In this document: in pieces, positions 1-9,317 of the stretch
Layout of the letters: each line of letters starts with the position of its first letter
Position numbering within the stretch: position 1 is the stretch's first letter
Assembly (NCBI GenBank): GCA_020072845.1
Contig: JAIQGF010000004.1
Location: 233,957-297,956, forward strand
Reading direction: 5' to 3'
From: Terriglobia bacterium
Lineage (GTDB): Bacteria > Acidobacteriota > Terriglobia > Terriglobales > Acidobacteriaceae
Length of the DNA stretch: 64,000 nucleotides
Notes under the pieces: generated by a model
Told to the model about the DNA's origin: nothing
The model's database searches: none
The model's input: only the letters and a program-made list of their open reading frames with translations
Program-made: the position numbers and the translations under genes

Positions 1-1
1 G

Positions 2-913
2 TACCTGGAGCAGGGCGAAGGCGACATTACCAAGGGCTTCGACAAGATCAACCACATGCCTTACGCCGAGGCCGTGAAGCTGGTCAAGCATCCGGTGGCG
101 TGCATTGATTGCCACGAGCCGAACACCATGCAGTTGCGCATCTCGCGGCCGGCGTTCATTGAGGGCATCCGGGCGCTGAAGGCTTCGCAGGGCGTGCCCG
201 ACTACGACGTCAACAAGCAGGCCAACGTGCAGGAATTGCGCACCTACGTGTGCGCGCAGTGCCACGTCGAGTACTACTTCAAGGGACAGGAAAAACGGCT
301 GACCTTCCCGTGGTCGAAGGGCGTGGCGGTGGAGAAGATCGTCCAGTTCTACGACGACGAGAAGTTCAAGGCGCAGCATCCGGAGTTCGAGTTGTGGAGC
401 CAGGGTATCCACGCCCGATCGAACGTGGCGTGCGCCGATTGCCACATGCCGTACCGGCGCGAGGGCGCGCTGAAGATCAGTGACCATCACGTGCGCAGCC
501 CGTTGCTGAACATCAACCGCGCCTGCCAGAGCTGCCATCACTGGGACGAGAAGGAAATCAAGGCGCGCGTGGAGGAGATCCAGACCCGCTTCTTCACCGA
601 GCGCAATGTGACCATGGACGCACTGATGGACCTGATCCGCGACATCAGTGCGGCCAAGAAGAACGGCGCCAGCGATGCGGAACTGGAGAAGGCGCGCGAT
701 TATCAACGCAAGGCGAGCTTCTATCTCGACTTTGCCATGTCGGAGAACTCGATGGGCTTCCACGCGCCGCAGGAGTCCACGCGGGTGCTGGCCGAGGCGA
801 TCAACTTCTGCCGTCTGGGGCAACTGTCGCTGCGGACCACGGTCTCGCCGGCGCAGCAAGCTCCTCTACAAAAAGCGAATTTGCAGTCAGCTCCCAGCCA
901 GGGAAGTAACTGA
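2..913 (+). CDS. nrfA: Cytochrome c nitrite reductase, catalytic subunit (C-terminal part)
   Basis: The reading frame is open from the left edge, so the N-terminus lies outside the window. Four CxxCH haem-attachment motifs are visible in order: CIDCH, CAQCH, CADCH and CQSCH. These match the last four of the five haems of ammonia-forming nitrite reductase; the catalytic CxxCK/H haem would be upstream. The C-terminus carries the family's FHAPQE...LAEAI helix, which lines up with the end of known NrfA proteins. The enzyme reduces nitrite to ammonium in the periplasm, normally fed by an NrfH quinol dehydrogenase that would lie upstream. The last roughly 20 residues are Gln/Ala/Ser-rich and look like a free tail. 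A terminator-like hairpin follows. Confidence 0.93.
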   Translation, partial: YLEQGEGDITKGFDKINHMPYAEAVKLVKHPVACIDCHEPNTMQLRISRPAFIEGIRALKASQGVPDYDVNKQANVQELRTYVCAQCHVEYYFKGQEKRLTFPWSKGVAVEKIVQFYDDEKFKAQHPEFELWSQGIHARSNVACADCHMPYRREGALKISDHHVRSPLLNINRACQSCHHWDEKEIKARVEEIQTRFFTERNVTMDALMDLIRDISAAKKNGASDAELEKARDYQRKASFYLDFAMSENSMGFHAPQESTRVLAEAINFCRLGQLSLRTTVSPAQQAPLQKANLQSAPSQGSN

Positions 914-935
914 AGCATTGCACATCGGTGTCCAA

Positions 936-965
936 GCCCGGCAGAAGATCGCCGGGCATTTTTGT
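936..965 (+). terminator. Rho-independent terminator after nrfA
   Basis: GCCCGGC (936-942) pairs with GCCGGGC (951-957) around an 8-nt loop and is followed by ATTTTTGT. It sits 23 bases after the nrfA stop codon. Confidence 0.75.
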
Positions 966-1034
966 CGTTGTCAAAAGCTCAGGTCTCAGGCTGACAACTG
1001 GCAACTAGTTCGCGTGGTGGTAAGCTATTGACCC

Positions 1035-1472
1035 GTGGCCAAACGAACTTTCAGTCTGGACGAAGCGCACGCCCTCCTGCCGGTGCTGGAATCCCTGCTG
1101 CGCCGCGGCATGGAAGCCAAAAAGCAGGTCGAGGAGATCGAGGCCGAATTCCAGGAACTGAACCATCGCATTTTCCTCGCCGGCGGCTCGGAGATCGACG
1201 TCGTCAAGTACGGCCGCCGCCGCGCCCAGTCCGATAAAGCGCTGCAACACCTCAAGGATTGCCTGGCTGAGATTGAGGCTACCGGCGTCCAGGTGAAAGA
1301 CATGGATACCGGCCTGCTCGATTTTCCCTGTGTGGTGGAAGGCGAAACCATCCTGCTGTGCTGGAAACTCGGGGAGGAGCGCATCACCCATTGGCATGGC
1401 ACCGAGGAAGGCTTCGCCGGCCGCAAGCCGATTGACCAGCGCATCGCCCGCGCCAAAGGCAAAGTCAACTAG
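1035..1472 (+). CDS. DUF2203 family protein
   Basis: A 145-residue soluble protein that begins with a GTG start (MAKRTFSLDEAHALLP). The opening motif 'F(S/T)xxEAxxLLPxLE', the long charged helix after it (about residues 20-45) and the C-terminal 'CWKLGEERITHWHGTEEGFAGRKPI' block, partly shown here, are typical of DUF2203. The C-terminal block resembles a small metal- or ligand-binding patch (W-H-x-x-E-G-F). Function of the family is unknown. It stands alone between nrfA and the propeller gene with about 120 and 160 bases of flanking sequence. Confidence 0.8.
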   Translation: MAKRTFSLDEAHALLPVLESLLRRGMEAKKQVEEIEAEFQELNHRIFLAGGSEIDVVKYGRRRAQSDKALQHLKDCLAEIEATGVQVKDMDTGLLDFPCVVEGETILLCWKLGEERITHWHGTEEGFAGRKPIDQRIARAKGKVN

Positions 1473-1634
1473 CCTTTCTGCCACCCGGGCGATTGAACCT
1501 ACTCCATCTTCCGACTGCGCGCAATCCGAGCAGCTAGCTAACGCCAAGAAGCGCTAAGGCGAAAAAACGTCTTGGCGCCGGCAGCATCGTGGTCTTCGAT
1601 GCCGTAAAATACGCGATGCTGAAAGGGGTGAGGG

Positions 1635-2810
1635 ATGAGCAAGGTACGTGTACTGGTAGGCACCCGCAAGGGCGCGTTCGTGCTTTCGTCGGACGCGAAA
1701 CGTGCGAAATGGGAAGTCAGCGGCCCGCATTTTGCGGGCTGGGAGATTTACCACGTCAAGGGATCGCCCGCCGATCCCAACCGGCTGTATGCCTCGCAAT
1801 CCAGCGGCTGGTTCGGGCAGGTGATCCAGCGCTCCAACGATGGCGGCAAAACCTGGGAGACGCCCGGCGGCGAAGCGATACCGAAGCCGGGCGAGATGCC
1901 CAAGGTCAGCAATAAGTTCGTCTACGACAGTTCTCCCGAAACCGGCAAGCCCCTCGCCACGCACCAGTTTTACGACGGCACGCAGAAACCCTGGGAGTTC
2001 AAACGAGTCTGGCACCTGGAGCCGTCGCTGACCGATCCCGACACGGTGTACGCGGGCGTCGAGGACGCAGCGTTGTTCCGCTCCTCCGACGGAGGACAAA
2101 GCTGGCACGAACTCGCTGGACTGCGCGGCCACGGCACCGGTCCCCGCTGGCAGCCGGGCGCAGGCGGCATGTGCCTGCACACCATCCTGCTCGATCCCAG
2201 CAACCCACAACGGATCTTCATCGCTATCTCGTCGGCGGGCGCTTTCCGCACCGACGATGGCGGCAAGACCTGGAAGCCCATCAACCAGGGACTGCGATCG
2301 CAATATATTCCCGATCCGAATGCCGAGGTCGGCCACTGCGTTCACCGCATCGCCCTGCATCGCTCCCGTCCCAACACGCTTTTTATGCAAAAGCACTGGG
2401 ACGTCATGCGCAGCGACAATGCCGGCGACTTGTGGCATGAAATCAGCGGGAACCTGCCCACCGACTTCGGGTTCGTCATTGACGTGCACGCGCACGAGCC
2501 GGAGACCATCTACGTCATCCCCATCAAGAGTGACTCGGAACACTTTGTCCCGGATGGCAAACTGCGCGTCTACCGCAGCCGCACCGGCGGAAACGAATGG
2601 GAGGCGCTCGCCAAAGGTCTGCCGCAAAGCGATTGTTATGTGAACGTGCTGCGCGACGCCATGGCCGTCGATTCGCTCGACAGGTGCGGCATCTATTTCG
2701 GCACCACCGGCGGGCAGGTGTACGCCTCCGCCGATGCCGGTGACAGTTGGGCGCCCATTGTCCGGGATCTTCCGGCCGTGTTGTCGGTCGAGGTCCAGAC
2801 GCTGCCATGA
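1635..2810 (+). CDS. Asp-box (BNR-like) beta-propeller protein, sialidase/VPS10 fold
   Basis: 391 residues without a signal peptide, so probably cytoplasmic. Repeated Asp-box motifs (SxDxGxxW) are visible: [32 protein letters not shown] and SADAGDSW, which mark blades of a beta-propeller. Database annotation of such proteins as glycosyl hydrolases is usually by fold only; no sialidase catalytic residues can be assigned from sequence alone. The ATG is preceded by AGGGGTGAGGG. Its stop codon overlaps the start of the MoaD/ThiS-like gene (ATGA), which implies translational coupling and a shared job. Confidence 0.8.
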   Translation: MSKVRVLVGTRKGAFVLSSDAKRAKWEVSGPHFAGWEIYHVKGSPADPNRLYASQSSGWFGQVIQRSNDGGKTWETPGGEAIPKPGEMPKVSNKFVYDSSPETGKPLATHQFYDGTQKPWEFKRVWHLEPSLTDPDTVYAGVEDAALFRSSDGGQSWHELAGLRGHGTGPRWQPGAGGMCLHTILLDPSNPQRIFIAISSAGAFRTDDGGKTWKPINQGLRSQYIPDPNAEVGHCVHRIALHRSRPNTLFMQKHWDVMRSDNAGDLWHEISGNLPTDFGFVIDVHAHEPETIYVIPIKSDSEHFVPDGKLRVYRSRTGGNEWEALAKGLPQSDCYVNVLRDAMAVDSLDRCGIYFGTTGGQVYASADAGDSWAPIVRDLPAVLSVEVQTLP

Positions 2811-3103
2811 TCCGCGTCGTACTCCCGGCGCACCTGCGGACGCTGGCGCATGTTGACGGAGAAGTGAAGCTGGAAATACAAGGGCAGGCCACGCAGCGCT
2901 CGGTGCTGGACGCGCTCGAGGCCCGCTATCCGATGTTGCGCGGAACCATCCGCGACCACGTCACCCAAGAGCGCCGTCCGTTCTTGCGGTTCTTCGCCTG
3001 CGAGGAGGACTTGTCCCATGAGTCGCCAGACGCCCCGCTGCCCGCCGCGATCGCGAGCGGCAAAGAGCCTTTTCTGGTCATTGGCGCCATCGCCGGCGGT
3101 TAG
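2807..3103 (+). CDS. MoaD/ThiS-like small sulfur-carrier/ubiquitin-fold protein
   Basis: 98 residues. The start ATG overlaps the stop of the propeller gene by 4 bases; an in-frame start 60 bases further upstream would lie inside that gene and is unlikely. The protein has a beta-grasp pattern and ends in Gly-Gly (IGAIAGG), the activated tail of MoaD, ThiS and other sulfur-carrier proteins. There is no moaE, thiG or E1-like partner next to it, so its sulfur acceptor is unknown. Coupling to an Asp-box propeller rather than to cofactor genes suggests a separate modification or sulfur-transfer role, which is inference. Confidence 0.8.
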   Translation: MIRVVLPAHLRTLAHVDGEVKLEIQGQATQRSVLDALEARYPMLRGTIRDHVTQERRPFLRFFACEEDLSHESPDAPLPAAIASGKEPFLVIGAIAGG

Positions 3104-3113
3104 GGGCATTCCC

Positions 3114-3830
3114 TCAAGCCGCGACCATGGATTCCAGCGCCAGGCGATCGTGGATGATGAAGGTGGCGCCATTCTGTTCTACCAGGTGCCCCCTCTTGAA
3201 TGCCGCCAGGGTGCGCGTGACCGTCTCGCGCGAGGACCCGATCATCTGCGCCATCTCCTCGTGAGTCAGACCCAGCTTCATGCGGTCGGGCTGTTTGGGA
3301 CTGCCGTTCTTGTCGAGATTCTCCACCAGGAAGCGCGCCAGTTTTCCCCTGGCTGACTCGGCCAGCATCAGGTTGCGCACCTCGCGGCAGGTGAAGCTGT
3401 ATTCGCGGCTCAAGTTCTCCGCCAGCCACAGCGCCAGTTCGTTGTGCTCATGCATCAGGCGCAAGATGTCGGCTCGCTTCACAAAGCTGATCTCGGAGGC
3501 TTCCAGGGTTTCCGCCGTCGCTTCATAGGCGTGACCTGCCACCGATGCGCCGATGCCCAGCACCTCGCCCGCCTCGGCAATCCGCAGTATCAGCGTCTTG
3601 CCATCGCGGGAGCAGACAGAAAGCTTCACCCGCCCGCGCAGCACCATGAACACGCCGCGGGGAAGCTGTTCTTCGACGAACAGCACAGCCTCGCTTGGAT
3701 AGCTGGTGGTGAACTCCAGGCTTTCCAGCTCATTGACTAACTTTGCCGGCATGTCGCGGAAGATGTCGCGAAGCGTGTTGGTCGTCTTGTTTACGGTCGC
3801 GGTGGTTTTGGTAACGGTTGCAATGGCCAT
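3114..3830 (-). CDS. Crp/Fnr family transcription regulator, CRP-type helix
   Basis: 238 residues. Residues about 30-150 form a cNMP-binding-type beta-roll (PRGVFMVLRGRVKLS, AEAGEVLGIGA) followed by a long dimer helix and a C-terminal winged helix. The recognition helix reads IGSSRETVTRTL, close to the E. coli CRP helix (SRETVGR), with the Arg, Glu and Arg that contact TGTGA. The N-terminal cysteine cluster that binds the FNR iron-sulfur centre is absent. It should therefore read a TGTGA-N6-TCACA-type site; one perfect copy lies at 9318-9333. It ends 11 bases from the convergent MoaD-like gene. Effector (cAMP, haem, none) cannot be told. Confidence 0.88.
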   Translation of the reverse strand: MAIATVTKTTATVNKTTNTLRDIFRDMPAKLVNELESLEFTTSYPSEAVLFVEEQLPRGVFMVLRGRVKLSVCSRDGKTLILRIAEAGEVLGIGASVAGHAYEATAETLEASEISFVKRADILRLMHEHNELALWLAENLSREYSFTCREVRNLMLAESARGKLARFLVENLDKNGSPKQPDRMKLGLTHEEMAQMIGSSRETVTRTLAAFKRGHLVEQNGATFIIHDRLALESMVAA

Positions 3831-4058
3831 GTCCTCACCCCTCGCTAGGAGAGAAGTGCACTTGGGAGGCCATGCCTCGGCAATCTGAAAAACAACCGGA
3901 GGGGGAACTCCTGGGCGTCACAAAACAAGCCAGTTACACGTTAAACCGGCCTTCGCGGCTGGGCGTTCGCGGAAGTTCCTGCCGGCACCTTGTCACATCC
4001 AGGTGGGTTATTTCGCACAGCTCTGTGTGATCTTGAGCACCTGCCGATCCCCGCGCCT

Positions 4059-5978
4059 CTATTTCTGCTCCAGCAGTGCCCGCATCTGTGCGCCCAGGGC
4101 TTCAGCGGTAAACGGTTTGGCCAGCAGGCCGGTGCCAGCGCCGATGTCGCCATATTGAGAGATCACGTCGCCGGAGTATCCCGACATCAGCAGCGTCCTG
4201 ATCTGCGGGCGCATAGACACGATCTTGTCCCGCAGCGTCAGCCCATTCATGTCCGGCATCACCACGTCGCTCACCAGGAGATCGATTTCATGCTTGCGTG
4301 CGATCTCGATGGCGGCATCCGGTCCGTCGGCCACCAGCACCGTGTAGCCCATGCCGCGGATCATCTCGGTTGTGACCTTGCGCAGCAGCGCGTGGTCCTC
4401 GACCAGCAGAACGGTCTCGCTGCCGTGAAATGTGGCCGGGGAGCGTCGTGCGGCGGCTGCCTCGGCGCGGTCGTAAACCCGCGGGAAGTAGATCTTGAAA
4501 GTCGTGCCGATTCCCGGCTCGCTGTACAGCCAGATGTGGCCGCCACTCTGGTGAACGATGCCGTAGACGCTGGCCAGGCCGAGGCCGGTCCCCTTGTCCG
4601 GAGACTTGGTAGTAAAGAAAGGTTCGAAGACGCGCGCCTGCGTCGCCTGGTCCATGCCTTTGCCGGTATCCACCACCCCGAGCACCACGTACTCTCCCGG
4701 TTGCACACCGGCATGGGCCTTGCAGTAAATTTCGTCCAGGTGGGCATTGCCGGTCTGAATGCGGATTTCACCGCCGGCCGGCATGGCGTCGCGTGCGTTG
4801 ATGACCAGGTTCAACAGCACTTGCTCGATCTGCGTGCGATCCAGCTTGGCCCGGCCCAACCGGGGATCCAACTCGATGCGCAGGCGTATGTCCTCGCCGA
4901 GAACGCGCACCAGGATCTTCTCGGTTTCTTTCACCACCGCATTCAAGTCCAGGACGGTCGGTTGCAGCACCTGGCTGCGGCTGACCGCCAGCAGGTCGCG
5001 AGTCAGCGTCGCCGCGCTGCCGGCTGCCTGCAGGATGCCATCAATCCTCTCCCGGGCCGGACCCGCAGGGTTATCCGTGAGCAACATGTAAGCGTAGCCG
5101 GTGATCACGCCCAGAAGGTTGTTGAAGTCGTGGGCTACGCCCCCCGCCAGGCGGGCGACGGCTTCGAGCCGTTGCGCTTTCTGGAACTGTTCTTCGAGCT
5201 TGCGCCGCTGGGTGACGTCTTCCGCCACCACATCCATGTACTCGGGGCCGGATTCCTCGCTTCCTCGCCGGCCTGACAGTCTGACAAACAGAGGGCTGCC
5301 GTCCTTGCGCTTCCACTCCACTTCCAGGCCCTGGAAGTGGCGTTGTTGGCGGGTCAACTCCAGGTGGGCGAGGCGGTCGGCGGGATCGCGATACACGTCG
5401 TCGCCAATGCTCAGGCGCAGCAGTTCGTGTTCATGTTCGTAACCCAGCATGAGCATCAGCGCCGGATTCACCGCCAGGAAGTGATCGTCCTCCACCTCGG
5501 AACGGTAAATTCCGTAGGGTGCGTGTTCCACCAGCGAGCGATAGGCCTTTTCCGCCTCCAGGCTCCGGTTCAGCTTCCACAGCGCTTCCTCGCGCTCTTT
5601 GCGCTCGGTCACGTCTCGAATGGCCGCGATCACCATCGAACTGGTCCGCGTCTTCAGCGGACTGAGGCTGATCTCGACCGGGAACTCGGTGCGGTTCTTC
5701 CTCAGCCCGTACAAATCAAGGCCGGTGCCCATGGGCCTTGCCCGCGGATTATGCTCGAACGATTTCCTGTGATGAGGATGGTTCTGGCGGAAGCGCTCGG
5801 GAATTAAAATCTCAATCGGCTGTCCCGTCAACTCCGTTGCGGCATACCCGAACAGCTCCTCGATTTGCGCATTGGCCAGGACGATCCGTCCGCGCTCGTC
5901 CACGATCGCCACCGCGTCCGGTATGGCGTCAACGAAGGCTTCGAACTCGGCCTCGATGATGAGGGAGAGTGGATTCAT
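4059..5978 (-). CDS. Hybrid sensor histidine kinase (PAS-PAS-HisKA-HATPase-REC)
   Basis: 639 residues with no membrane segment, so a cytoplasmic sensor. Order: PAS domain (about 13-125), second PAS (about 150-262), HisKA with the H-box GGVAHDFNN (about 280), HATPase_c with the N-box NLVINARDAMP and the G-box GTGLGLASVYG, then a receiver domain (about 510-635) with the phospho-acceptor Asp in LLVSDVVMPDMNG. The DFNN form of the H-box is typical of kinases that carry C-terminal receivers. The ATG is preceded by GTGAGGGCCC. No separate output regulator lies beside it; the CRP-type gene is downstream on the same strand, separated by about 230 bases. Confidence 0.9.
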   Translation of the reverse strand: MNPLSLIIEAEFEAFVDAIPDAVAIVDERGRIVLANAQIEELFGYAATELTGQPIEILIPERFRQNHPHHRKSFEHNPRARPMGTGLDLYGLRKNRTEFPVEISLSPLKTRTSSMVIAAIRDVTERKEREEALWKLNRSLEAEKAYRSLVEHAPYGIYRSEVEDDHFLAVNPALMLMLGYEHEHELLRLSIGDDVYRDPADRLAHLELTRQQRHFQGLEVEWKRKDGSPLFVRLSGRRGSEESGPEYMDVVAEDVTQRRKLEEQFQKAQRLEAVARLAGGVAHDFNNLLGVITGYAYMLLTDNPAGPARERIDGILQAAGSAATLTRDLLAVSRSQVLQPTVLDLNAVVKETEKILVRVLGEDIRLRIELDPRLGRAKLDRTQIEQVLLNLVINARDAMPAGGEIRIQTGNAHLDEIYCKAHAGVQPGEYVVLGVVDTGKGMDQATQARVFEPFFTTKSPDKGTGLGLASVYGIVHQSGGHIWLYSEPGIGTTFKIYFPRVYDRAEAAAARRSPATFHGSETVLLVEDHALLRKVTTEMIRGMGYTVLVADGPDAAIEIARKHEIDLLVSDVVMPDMNGLTLRDKIVSMRPQIRTLLMSGYSGDVISQYGDIGAGTGLLAKPFTAEALGAQMRALLEQK

Positions 5979-6208
5979 GGGCCCTCACGATTGCCGCAAC
6001 GACTTGCAGTGCAGGCGGTGAAGACTAGCGAATTGTGGACCTGGCGGTCAAGAATACCACCGCCGTCAACCCTGGTTCCAAGCGGCGGAGGAAAACCATC
6101 CTAGGCAGGGCCCGGAATTAAGGCAGACGGCTTAACTATGCGGGTACGAAATCCGGCGCAACAGCGGCGCGCGGTCGGGGTTTTGTTAGACTTCTAGCGA
6201 GTGTTGCA

Positions 6209-7327
6209 ATGAAAATCACGCGTAGTCTCCCCCTCGCTTTGTGCGCAGCGCTGTTCATGTGGGCCGGCTGCGGCGGCCACGAATTCTGGGTGACCGTCAA
6301 CTCGACCCCCACTCCAACTAACCCCACCGGGGCAGTGCCCAAGTTTGCCTACGCCGCCAATTTCAACGCCGGCGGGGCGGGCAGTGTGTCCGCCTACACA
6401 ATCAACAGCGGAACCGGCGCCTTGACTGCGGTGAGCGGATCGCCCTTTGCCGCGGGCACCGGTACGGTGGCGGCAGGCGCTAATTCGGCCGGAAATTTCG
6501 TCTACGCCGCCAACCAGGGCGGTGGCGTTTCCGCCTTCACCATCACCCGCGCCGACGGCACGCTGGTAGCTGTCAGCGGGTCGCCCTTCACCACCGGTAC
6601 CACGCCGGTATGGGTGGCCGTGGATCCTGGCGGCCGTTTCGTTTACGTCGTGAACGGCGGTTCCAACGACATCTCGGGCTTCGCCATCAACTCGAGCACG
6701 GGCGCCCTGACCGGGTTCAGCTCCACCTTCCCCGTCACCGCCACGCCGCTGCGCGCGACCGTCGATCCTTTAGGCCGCTTTCTTTACGTGGCGCTGGGAA
6801 CGGGGGGAACGGAAATCTTCAAGATCAACAGCAACGGGACACTGGCAGTGGTGCGCACCGTCCCGGCCGCGCCCTGTGCCGCCTCTGACGCCGTTGCGCT
6901 CGATGCCAGCTCCCGCTTCGTCTTCGTCGCCGACGGCTCGACCGGCATCTGCAATTATGCGGTGAACGCCAGCTCCGGTGACCTGATGCTGATCACTTCG
7001 ACCATCATCCCCGCCGGCACCAATCCGGTGGCGGTGGCGGCCGGCGCCAACGGCAAGTTCCTGTTCGCCGCCAACAACGGCTCGAGCAATCTTTCCGGCT
7101 ATGTCATCAACGCCGACGGCTCGCTGACCGCGATGTCGGGCTCGCCGTTTTCGGTCGGCAGCGCGCCCGTGGACGTGACCGTGGATCCCTCCGGCGCGTT
7201 CGTTTACGTTGCCAACTTCAGCGGAAATTCGGTCTCCGTCTTCACCGTCAACAGCAGCAATTCCCTGTCGTCGGTGGGCACGGCGACCGCGGGAACGAAC
7301 CCGAATTCCGTCGTGACCACGCAGTAG
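6209..7327 (+). CDS. Beta-propeller lipoprotein, lactonase/YVTN family
   Basis: 372 residues. The N-terminus is a lipoprotein signal peptide with the lipobox ending WAGC at about residue 20. The mature part is a run of about seven blades with repeated YAAN/YVAN(F/N)xSxxVSxFxxN elements (KFAYAANFNAG, FVYAANQGG, FVYVVNGG, FLFAANNGS, FVYVANFSG), the pattern of 6-phosphogluconolactonase-like and YVTN surface propellers. Such lipoproteins are numerous in acidobacteria; enzymatic activity is doubtful because the lactonase active-site residues cannot be identified. It probably sits at the outer membrane or in the periplasm. Confidence 0.82.
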   Translation: MKITRSLPLALCAALFMWAGCGGHEFWVTVNSTPTPTNPTGAVPKFAYAANFNAGGAGSVSAYTINSGTGALTAVSGSPFAAGTGTVAAGANSAGNFVYAANQGGGVSAFTITRADGTLVAVSGSPFTTGTTPVWVAVDPGGRFVYVVNGGSNDISGFAINSSTGALTGFSSTFPVTATPLRATVDPLGRFLYVALGTGGTEIFKINSNGTLAVVRTVPAAPCAASDAVALDASSRFVFVADGSTGICNYAVNASSGDLMLITSTIIPAGTNPVAVAAGANGKFLFAANNGSSNLSGYVINADGSLTAMSGSPFSVGSAPVDVTVDPSGAFVYVANFSGNSVSVFTVNSSNSLSSVGTATAGTNPNSVVTTQ

Positions 7328-7462
7328 GGCAGTTTGTCAGTAATTCAGTTCGCCGGTGTCTCAGTAGTCCAGTGCGTCAGTTCGCCAGTCGCCCAGTACA
7401 ATTGCCAGTTCCCTAATCCTCCGATTGAGCAACTGACATACTGAACTACTGAGAAACTGCTC
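7328..7462. repeat. Quasi-tandem CAGT-type intergenic repeat
   Basis: The whole gap before pfkA is built of variants of (T)CAGT(T/A)(C/G)xCAGT, then inverted as ACTGAxxxACTG (GCAACTGACATACTGAACTACTGAGAAACTG), giving an imperfect hairpin. It ends 2 bases before the pfkA start, so it must form the leader of that mRNA. Confidence 0.7.
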
Positions 7463-7464
7463 CA

Positions 7465-8553
7465 ATGACCGACATCAAGACGATTGGCATCTCCACCGGC
7501 GGCGGCGATTGTCCTGGCCTGAACGCGGTCATCCGCGCGGCCACGCGCAGCGCCATCCTGCAACACGGCTGGCGCGTCATCGGCATCACCGACGGCTTCG
7601 ACGGCCTGATCTGGCCGGAGCGCTCGCGCGAGCTCACCATGGAAAGCGTCAGCGGCATCCTGCCGCGCGGTGGTACCATCCTGGGCACCACCAACCGCGG
7701 CAATCCCTTCAAGTACAAGTCGGTCGAGAACGGGCAGGAGGTAGTGCTTGACCTGGCGCCGAAGGTCATCGAGAACGCGCGCAAGCTCGGCATTGACGCC
7801 ATCATCGTCATCGGCGGCGACGGCACGCAGGCGATCGGCCTGCAATTGTTCCGCCAGGGGCTGAACGTGGTCGGCGTGCCCAAGACCATTGACAACGATC
7901 TCTGCGCCACCGACGTCACGTTCGGCTTCGACACCGCTCTCCACACCTGCACCGACGCGATTGACAAACTGTTCAGCACCGCGGAATCGCACCATCGCGT
8001 CATGGTGGTCGAAGTCATGGGCCGCGACGCCGGGTGGATCGCCCTGGAAGCAGGCCTGGCCGGCGGCGCGCACGTCATCCTCATCCCCGAAATCCCGTTC
8101 GACATCCGCAATGTCTGCCAGTTCATCCTCAATCGCGACGCCGGCGGGAAGAAGTTCACCATCGTGGTGGTCGCCGAAGGAATCAAGCCCGGCTCTGACC
8201 TGAAGGCGCGCTTCGAAGAGGAGAAGCGGAGGTATCCGCGCGCCGGAGCGGCCGGCAACCTGATCGGCGACGCGCTCGGCATGTGCACCCGGAAGGACGT
8301 GCGCGTCACCGTGCTCGGCCACGTGCAGCGCGGCGGGTCGCCGTCACCCTTCGACCGCATCCTGAGCACGCGCTTCGGCGCCGAGGCGGTGGAATTGATC
8401 GCGCGCGGCGATTTCGGAAAGATGGTCGCCCTGCGCGGGGCGCGCATCGAGACCGTGGACATCGCCGAGGCGATCGGCGCCATGAAGCGGGTCGATCCCC
8501 AGGGCGAGCTGGTGAGAGTCGCCAAGGCCGTCGGCGTTTGCTTCGGGGATTGA
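7465..8553 (+). CDS. pfkA: 6-phosphofructokinase
   Basis: 362 residues. Phosphorylates fructose 6-phosphate in glycolysis. Visible motifs are the N-terminal GGGDCPGLN loop, IGGDGT at residues 116-121 and PKTIDND at 139-145, then MGRDAGW and HVQRGGSPSPFDR. In this family Gly at the fourth position of GGDGT (E. coli 104) favours ATP, whereas Lys in PKTIDND (E. coli 124) is shared with PPi-dependent and group III enzymes. The combination G/K points to a group III, probably ATP-using enzyme without the classical allosteric behaviour. The ATG directly follows an intergenic repeat and has no clear Shine-Dalgarno. Confidence 0.92.
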   Translation: MTDIKTIGISTGGGDCPGLNAVIRAATRSAILQHGWRVIGITDGFDGLIWPERSRELTMESVSGILPRGGTILGTTNRGNPFKYKSVENGQEVVLDLAPKVIENARKLGIDAIIVIGGDGTQAIGLQLFRQGLNVVGVPKTIDNDLCATDVTFGFDTALHTCTDAIDKLFSTAESHHRVMVVEVMGRDAGWIALEAGLAGGAHVILIPEIPFDIRNVCQFILNRDAGGKKFTIVVVAEGIKPGSDLKARFEEEKRRYPRAGAAGNLIGDALGMCTRKDVRVTVLGHVQRGGSPSPFDRILSTRFGAEAVELIARGDFGKMVALRGARIETVDIAEAIGAMKRVDPQGELVRVAKAVGVCFGD

Positions 8554-8590
8554 CAGGGTTGGAGCGCGTTCGCCCTCGAACGCGTCGTAC
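8554..8590. repeat. Hairpin between convergent pfkA and zinc-ribbon gene
   Basis: GCGTTCG and CGAACGC pair around CCCT in the 37-base gap between the convergent stop codons. A related GGTTGGAGCGCG unit recurs after the serine hydrolase at 59269. It may act as a bidirectional terminator and belongs to a dispersed repeat family. Confidence 0.55.
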
Positions 8591-9022
8591 CTACTTTTTG
8601 AACAGATTCTCGAACGCCTTGCGCGCATCGTCGGCGCGCATGCCGGCGCTCGAGGTTTCCTTTTCCACCGTTTCGCGCAGGCCGAAGAACTTGCACGCGT
8701 TGCGTGTGTCCTTGCGCGAGACGCGCTCCGTGACCGGCTGGCGGCACTCGAAGCGGCTGGCGGGATCGAAGTGCGCGCACTGTTTGCAGGAGTGCAGTTC
8801 GAAGCCGCACTTGGGACACTGTCCCACCGGATCGGTCACCATGGTCAGCACAGTTCCGCACTGGGCGCAGCGGGACACGGTGCGCGTTCCCGGCATGTTG
8901 AGCGCGCGCGGGCCGAAGGTCTCGTCCTTCTTCAGGCGTGGTGGCTGGCGCGGGCCGCGCGATTCCGGCTTGTCGCCGCCGCGGTCCTTGTAGCCGGGCT
9001 GTCGGTATTTCTGGTCTGACAC
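8591..9022 (-). CDS. Zinc-ribbon protein of unknown function
   Basis: 143 residues from a GTG start that follows AGGAGGT four bases upstream; longer in-frame starts to 9250 lack a ribosome site and run through a palindromic region. The N-terminal 50 residues are charged and Gly/Pro-rich (probably disordered). The middle holds CAQC and CPKC, a classic zinc ribbon, followed by CKQC, Cys in FECRQ and Cys in NACKF, a possible second metal site. The C-terminus is a helix ending AFENLFKK. No family name was recognised. No signal peptide, so cytoplasmic. Confidence 0.65.
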   Translation of the reverse strand: MSDQKYRQPGYKDRGGDKPESRGPRQPPRLKKDETFGPRALNMPGTRTVSRCAQCGTVLTMVTDPVGQCPKCGFELHSCKQCAHFDPASRFECRQPVTERVSRKDTRNACKFFGLRETVEKETSSAGMRADDARKAFENLFKK

Positions 9023-9204
9023 ACTGACCTCCTGTCGGCACACGCCCTGGCAGGTAATGGAATGGGATGGGAAACGGAAGCTGCGCACAGTGTAGCGCGA
9101 GCGGGCGGGAAAATCACCTTGAGGAAATCCACAGACCCCGGCGGCGTTTCGGCGACCCTGCAAGGGCGGCCGGCCGCGGCGACTTCCCTGGCGCAAAAAA
9201 TTAA

Positions 9205-9252
9205 GCGTGCGCGACGTAGTATGTGGGGTGAGGATGGCAACGTCGCGCACGC
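9205..9252. repeat. Perfect 13-bp inverted repeat
   Basis: Arms 9205-9217 and 9240-9252 are exact reverse complements, separated by an A/G-rich loop (AGTATGTGGGGTGAGGATGGCA, shown in part by its ends). No T-run follows, so an operator or RNA structure is more likely than a terminator. Confidence 0.7.
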
Positions 9253-9317
9253 ATTCAGTTGTAGGTGCACACTAACAGCGGGGCGGATGCCACGCTAGTT
9301 CATGCGTCATGCTTGCG

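Noticed and set aside
3114-3830. FNR-type oxygen sensor
   Set aside because: The N-terminal cysteine cluster is missing and the recognition helix is of CRP type.
7345-9041. Long minus-strand frames over pfkA
   Set aside because: Shadows of a well-supported phosphofructokinase gene; no motifs.
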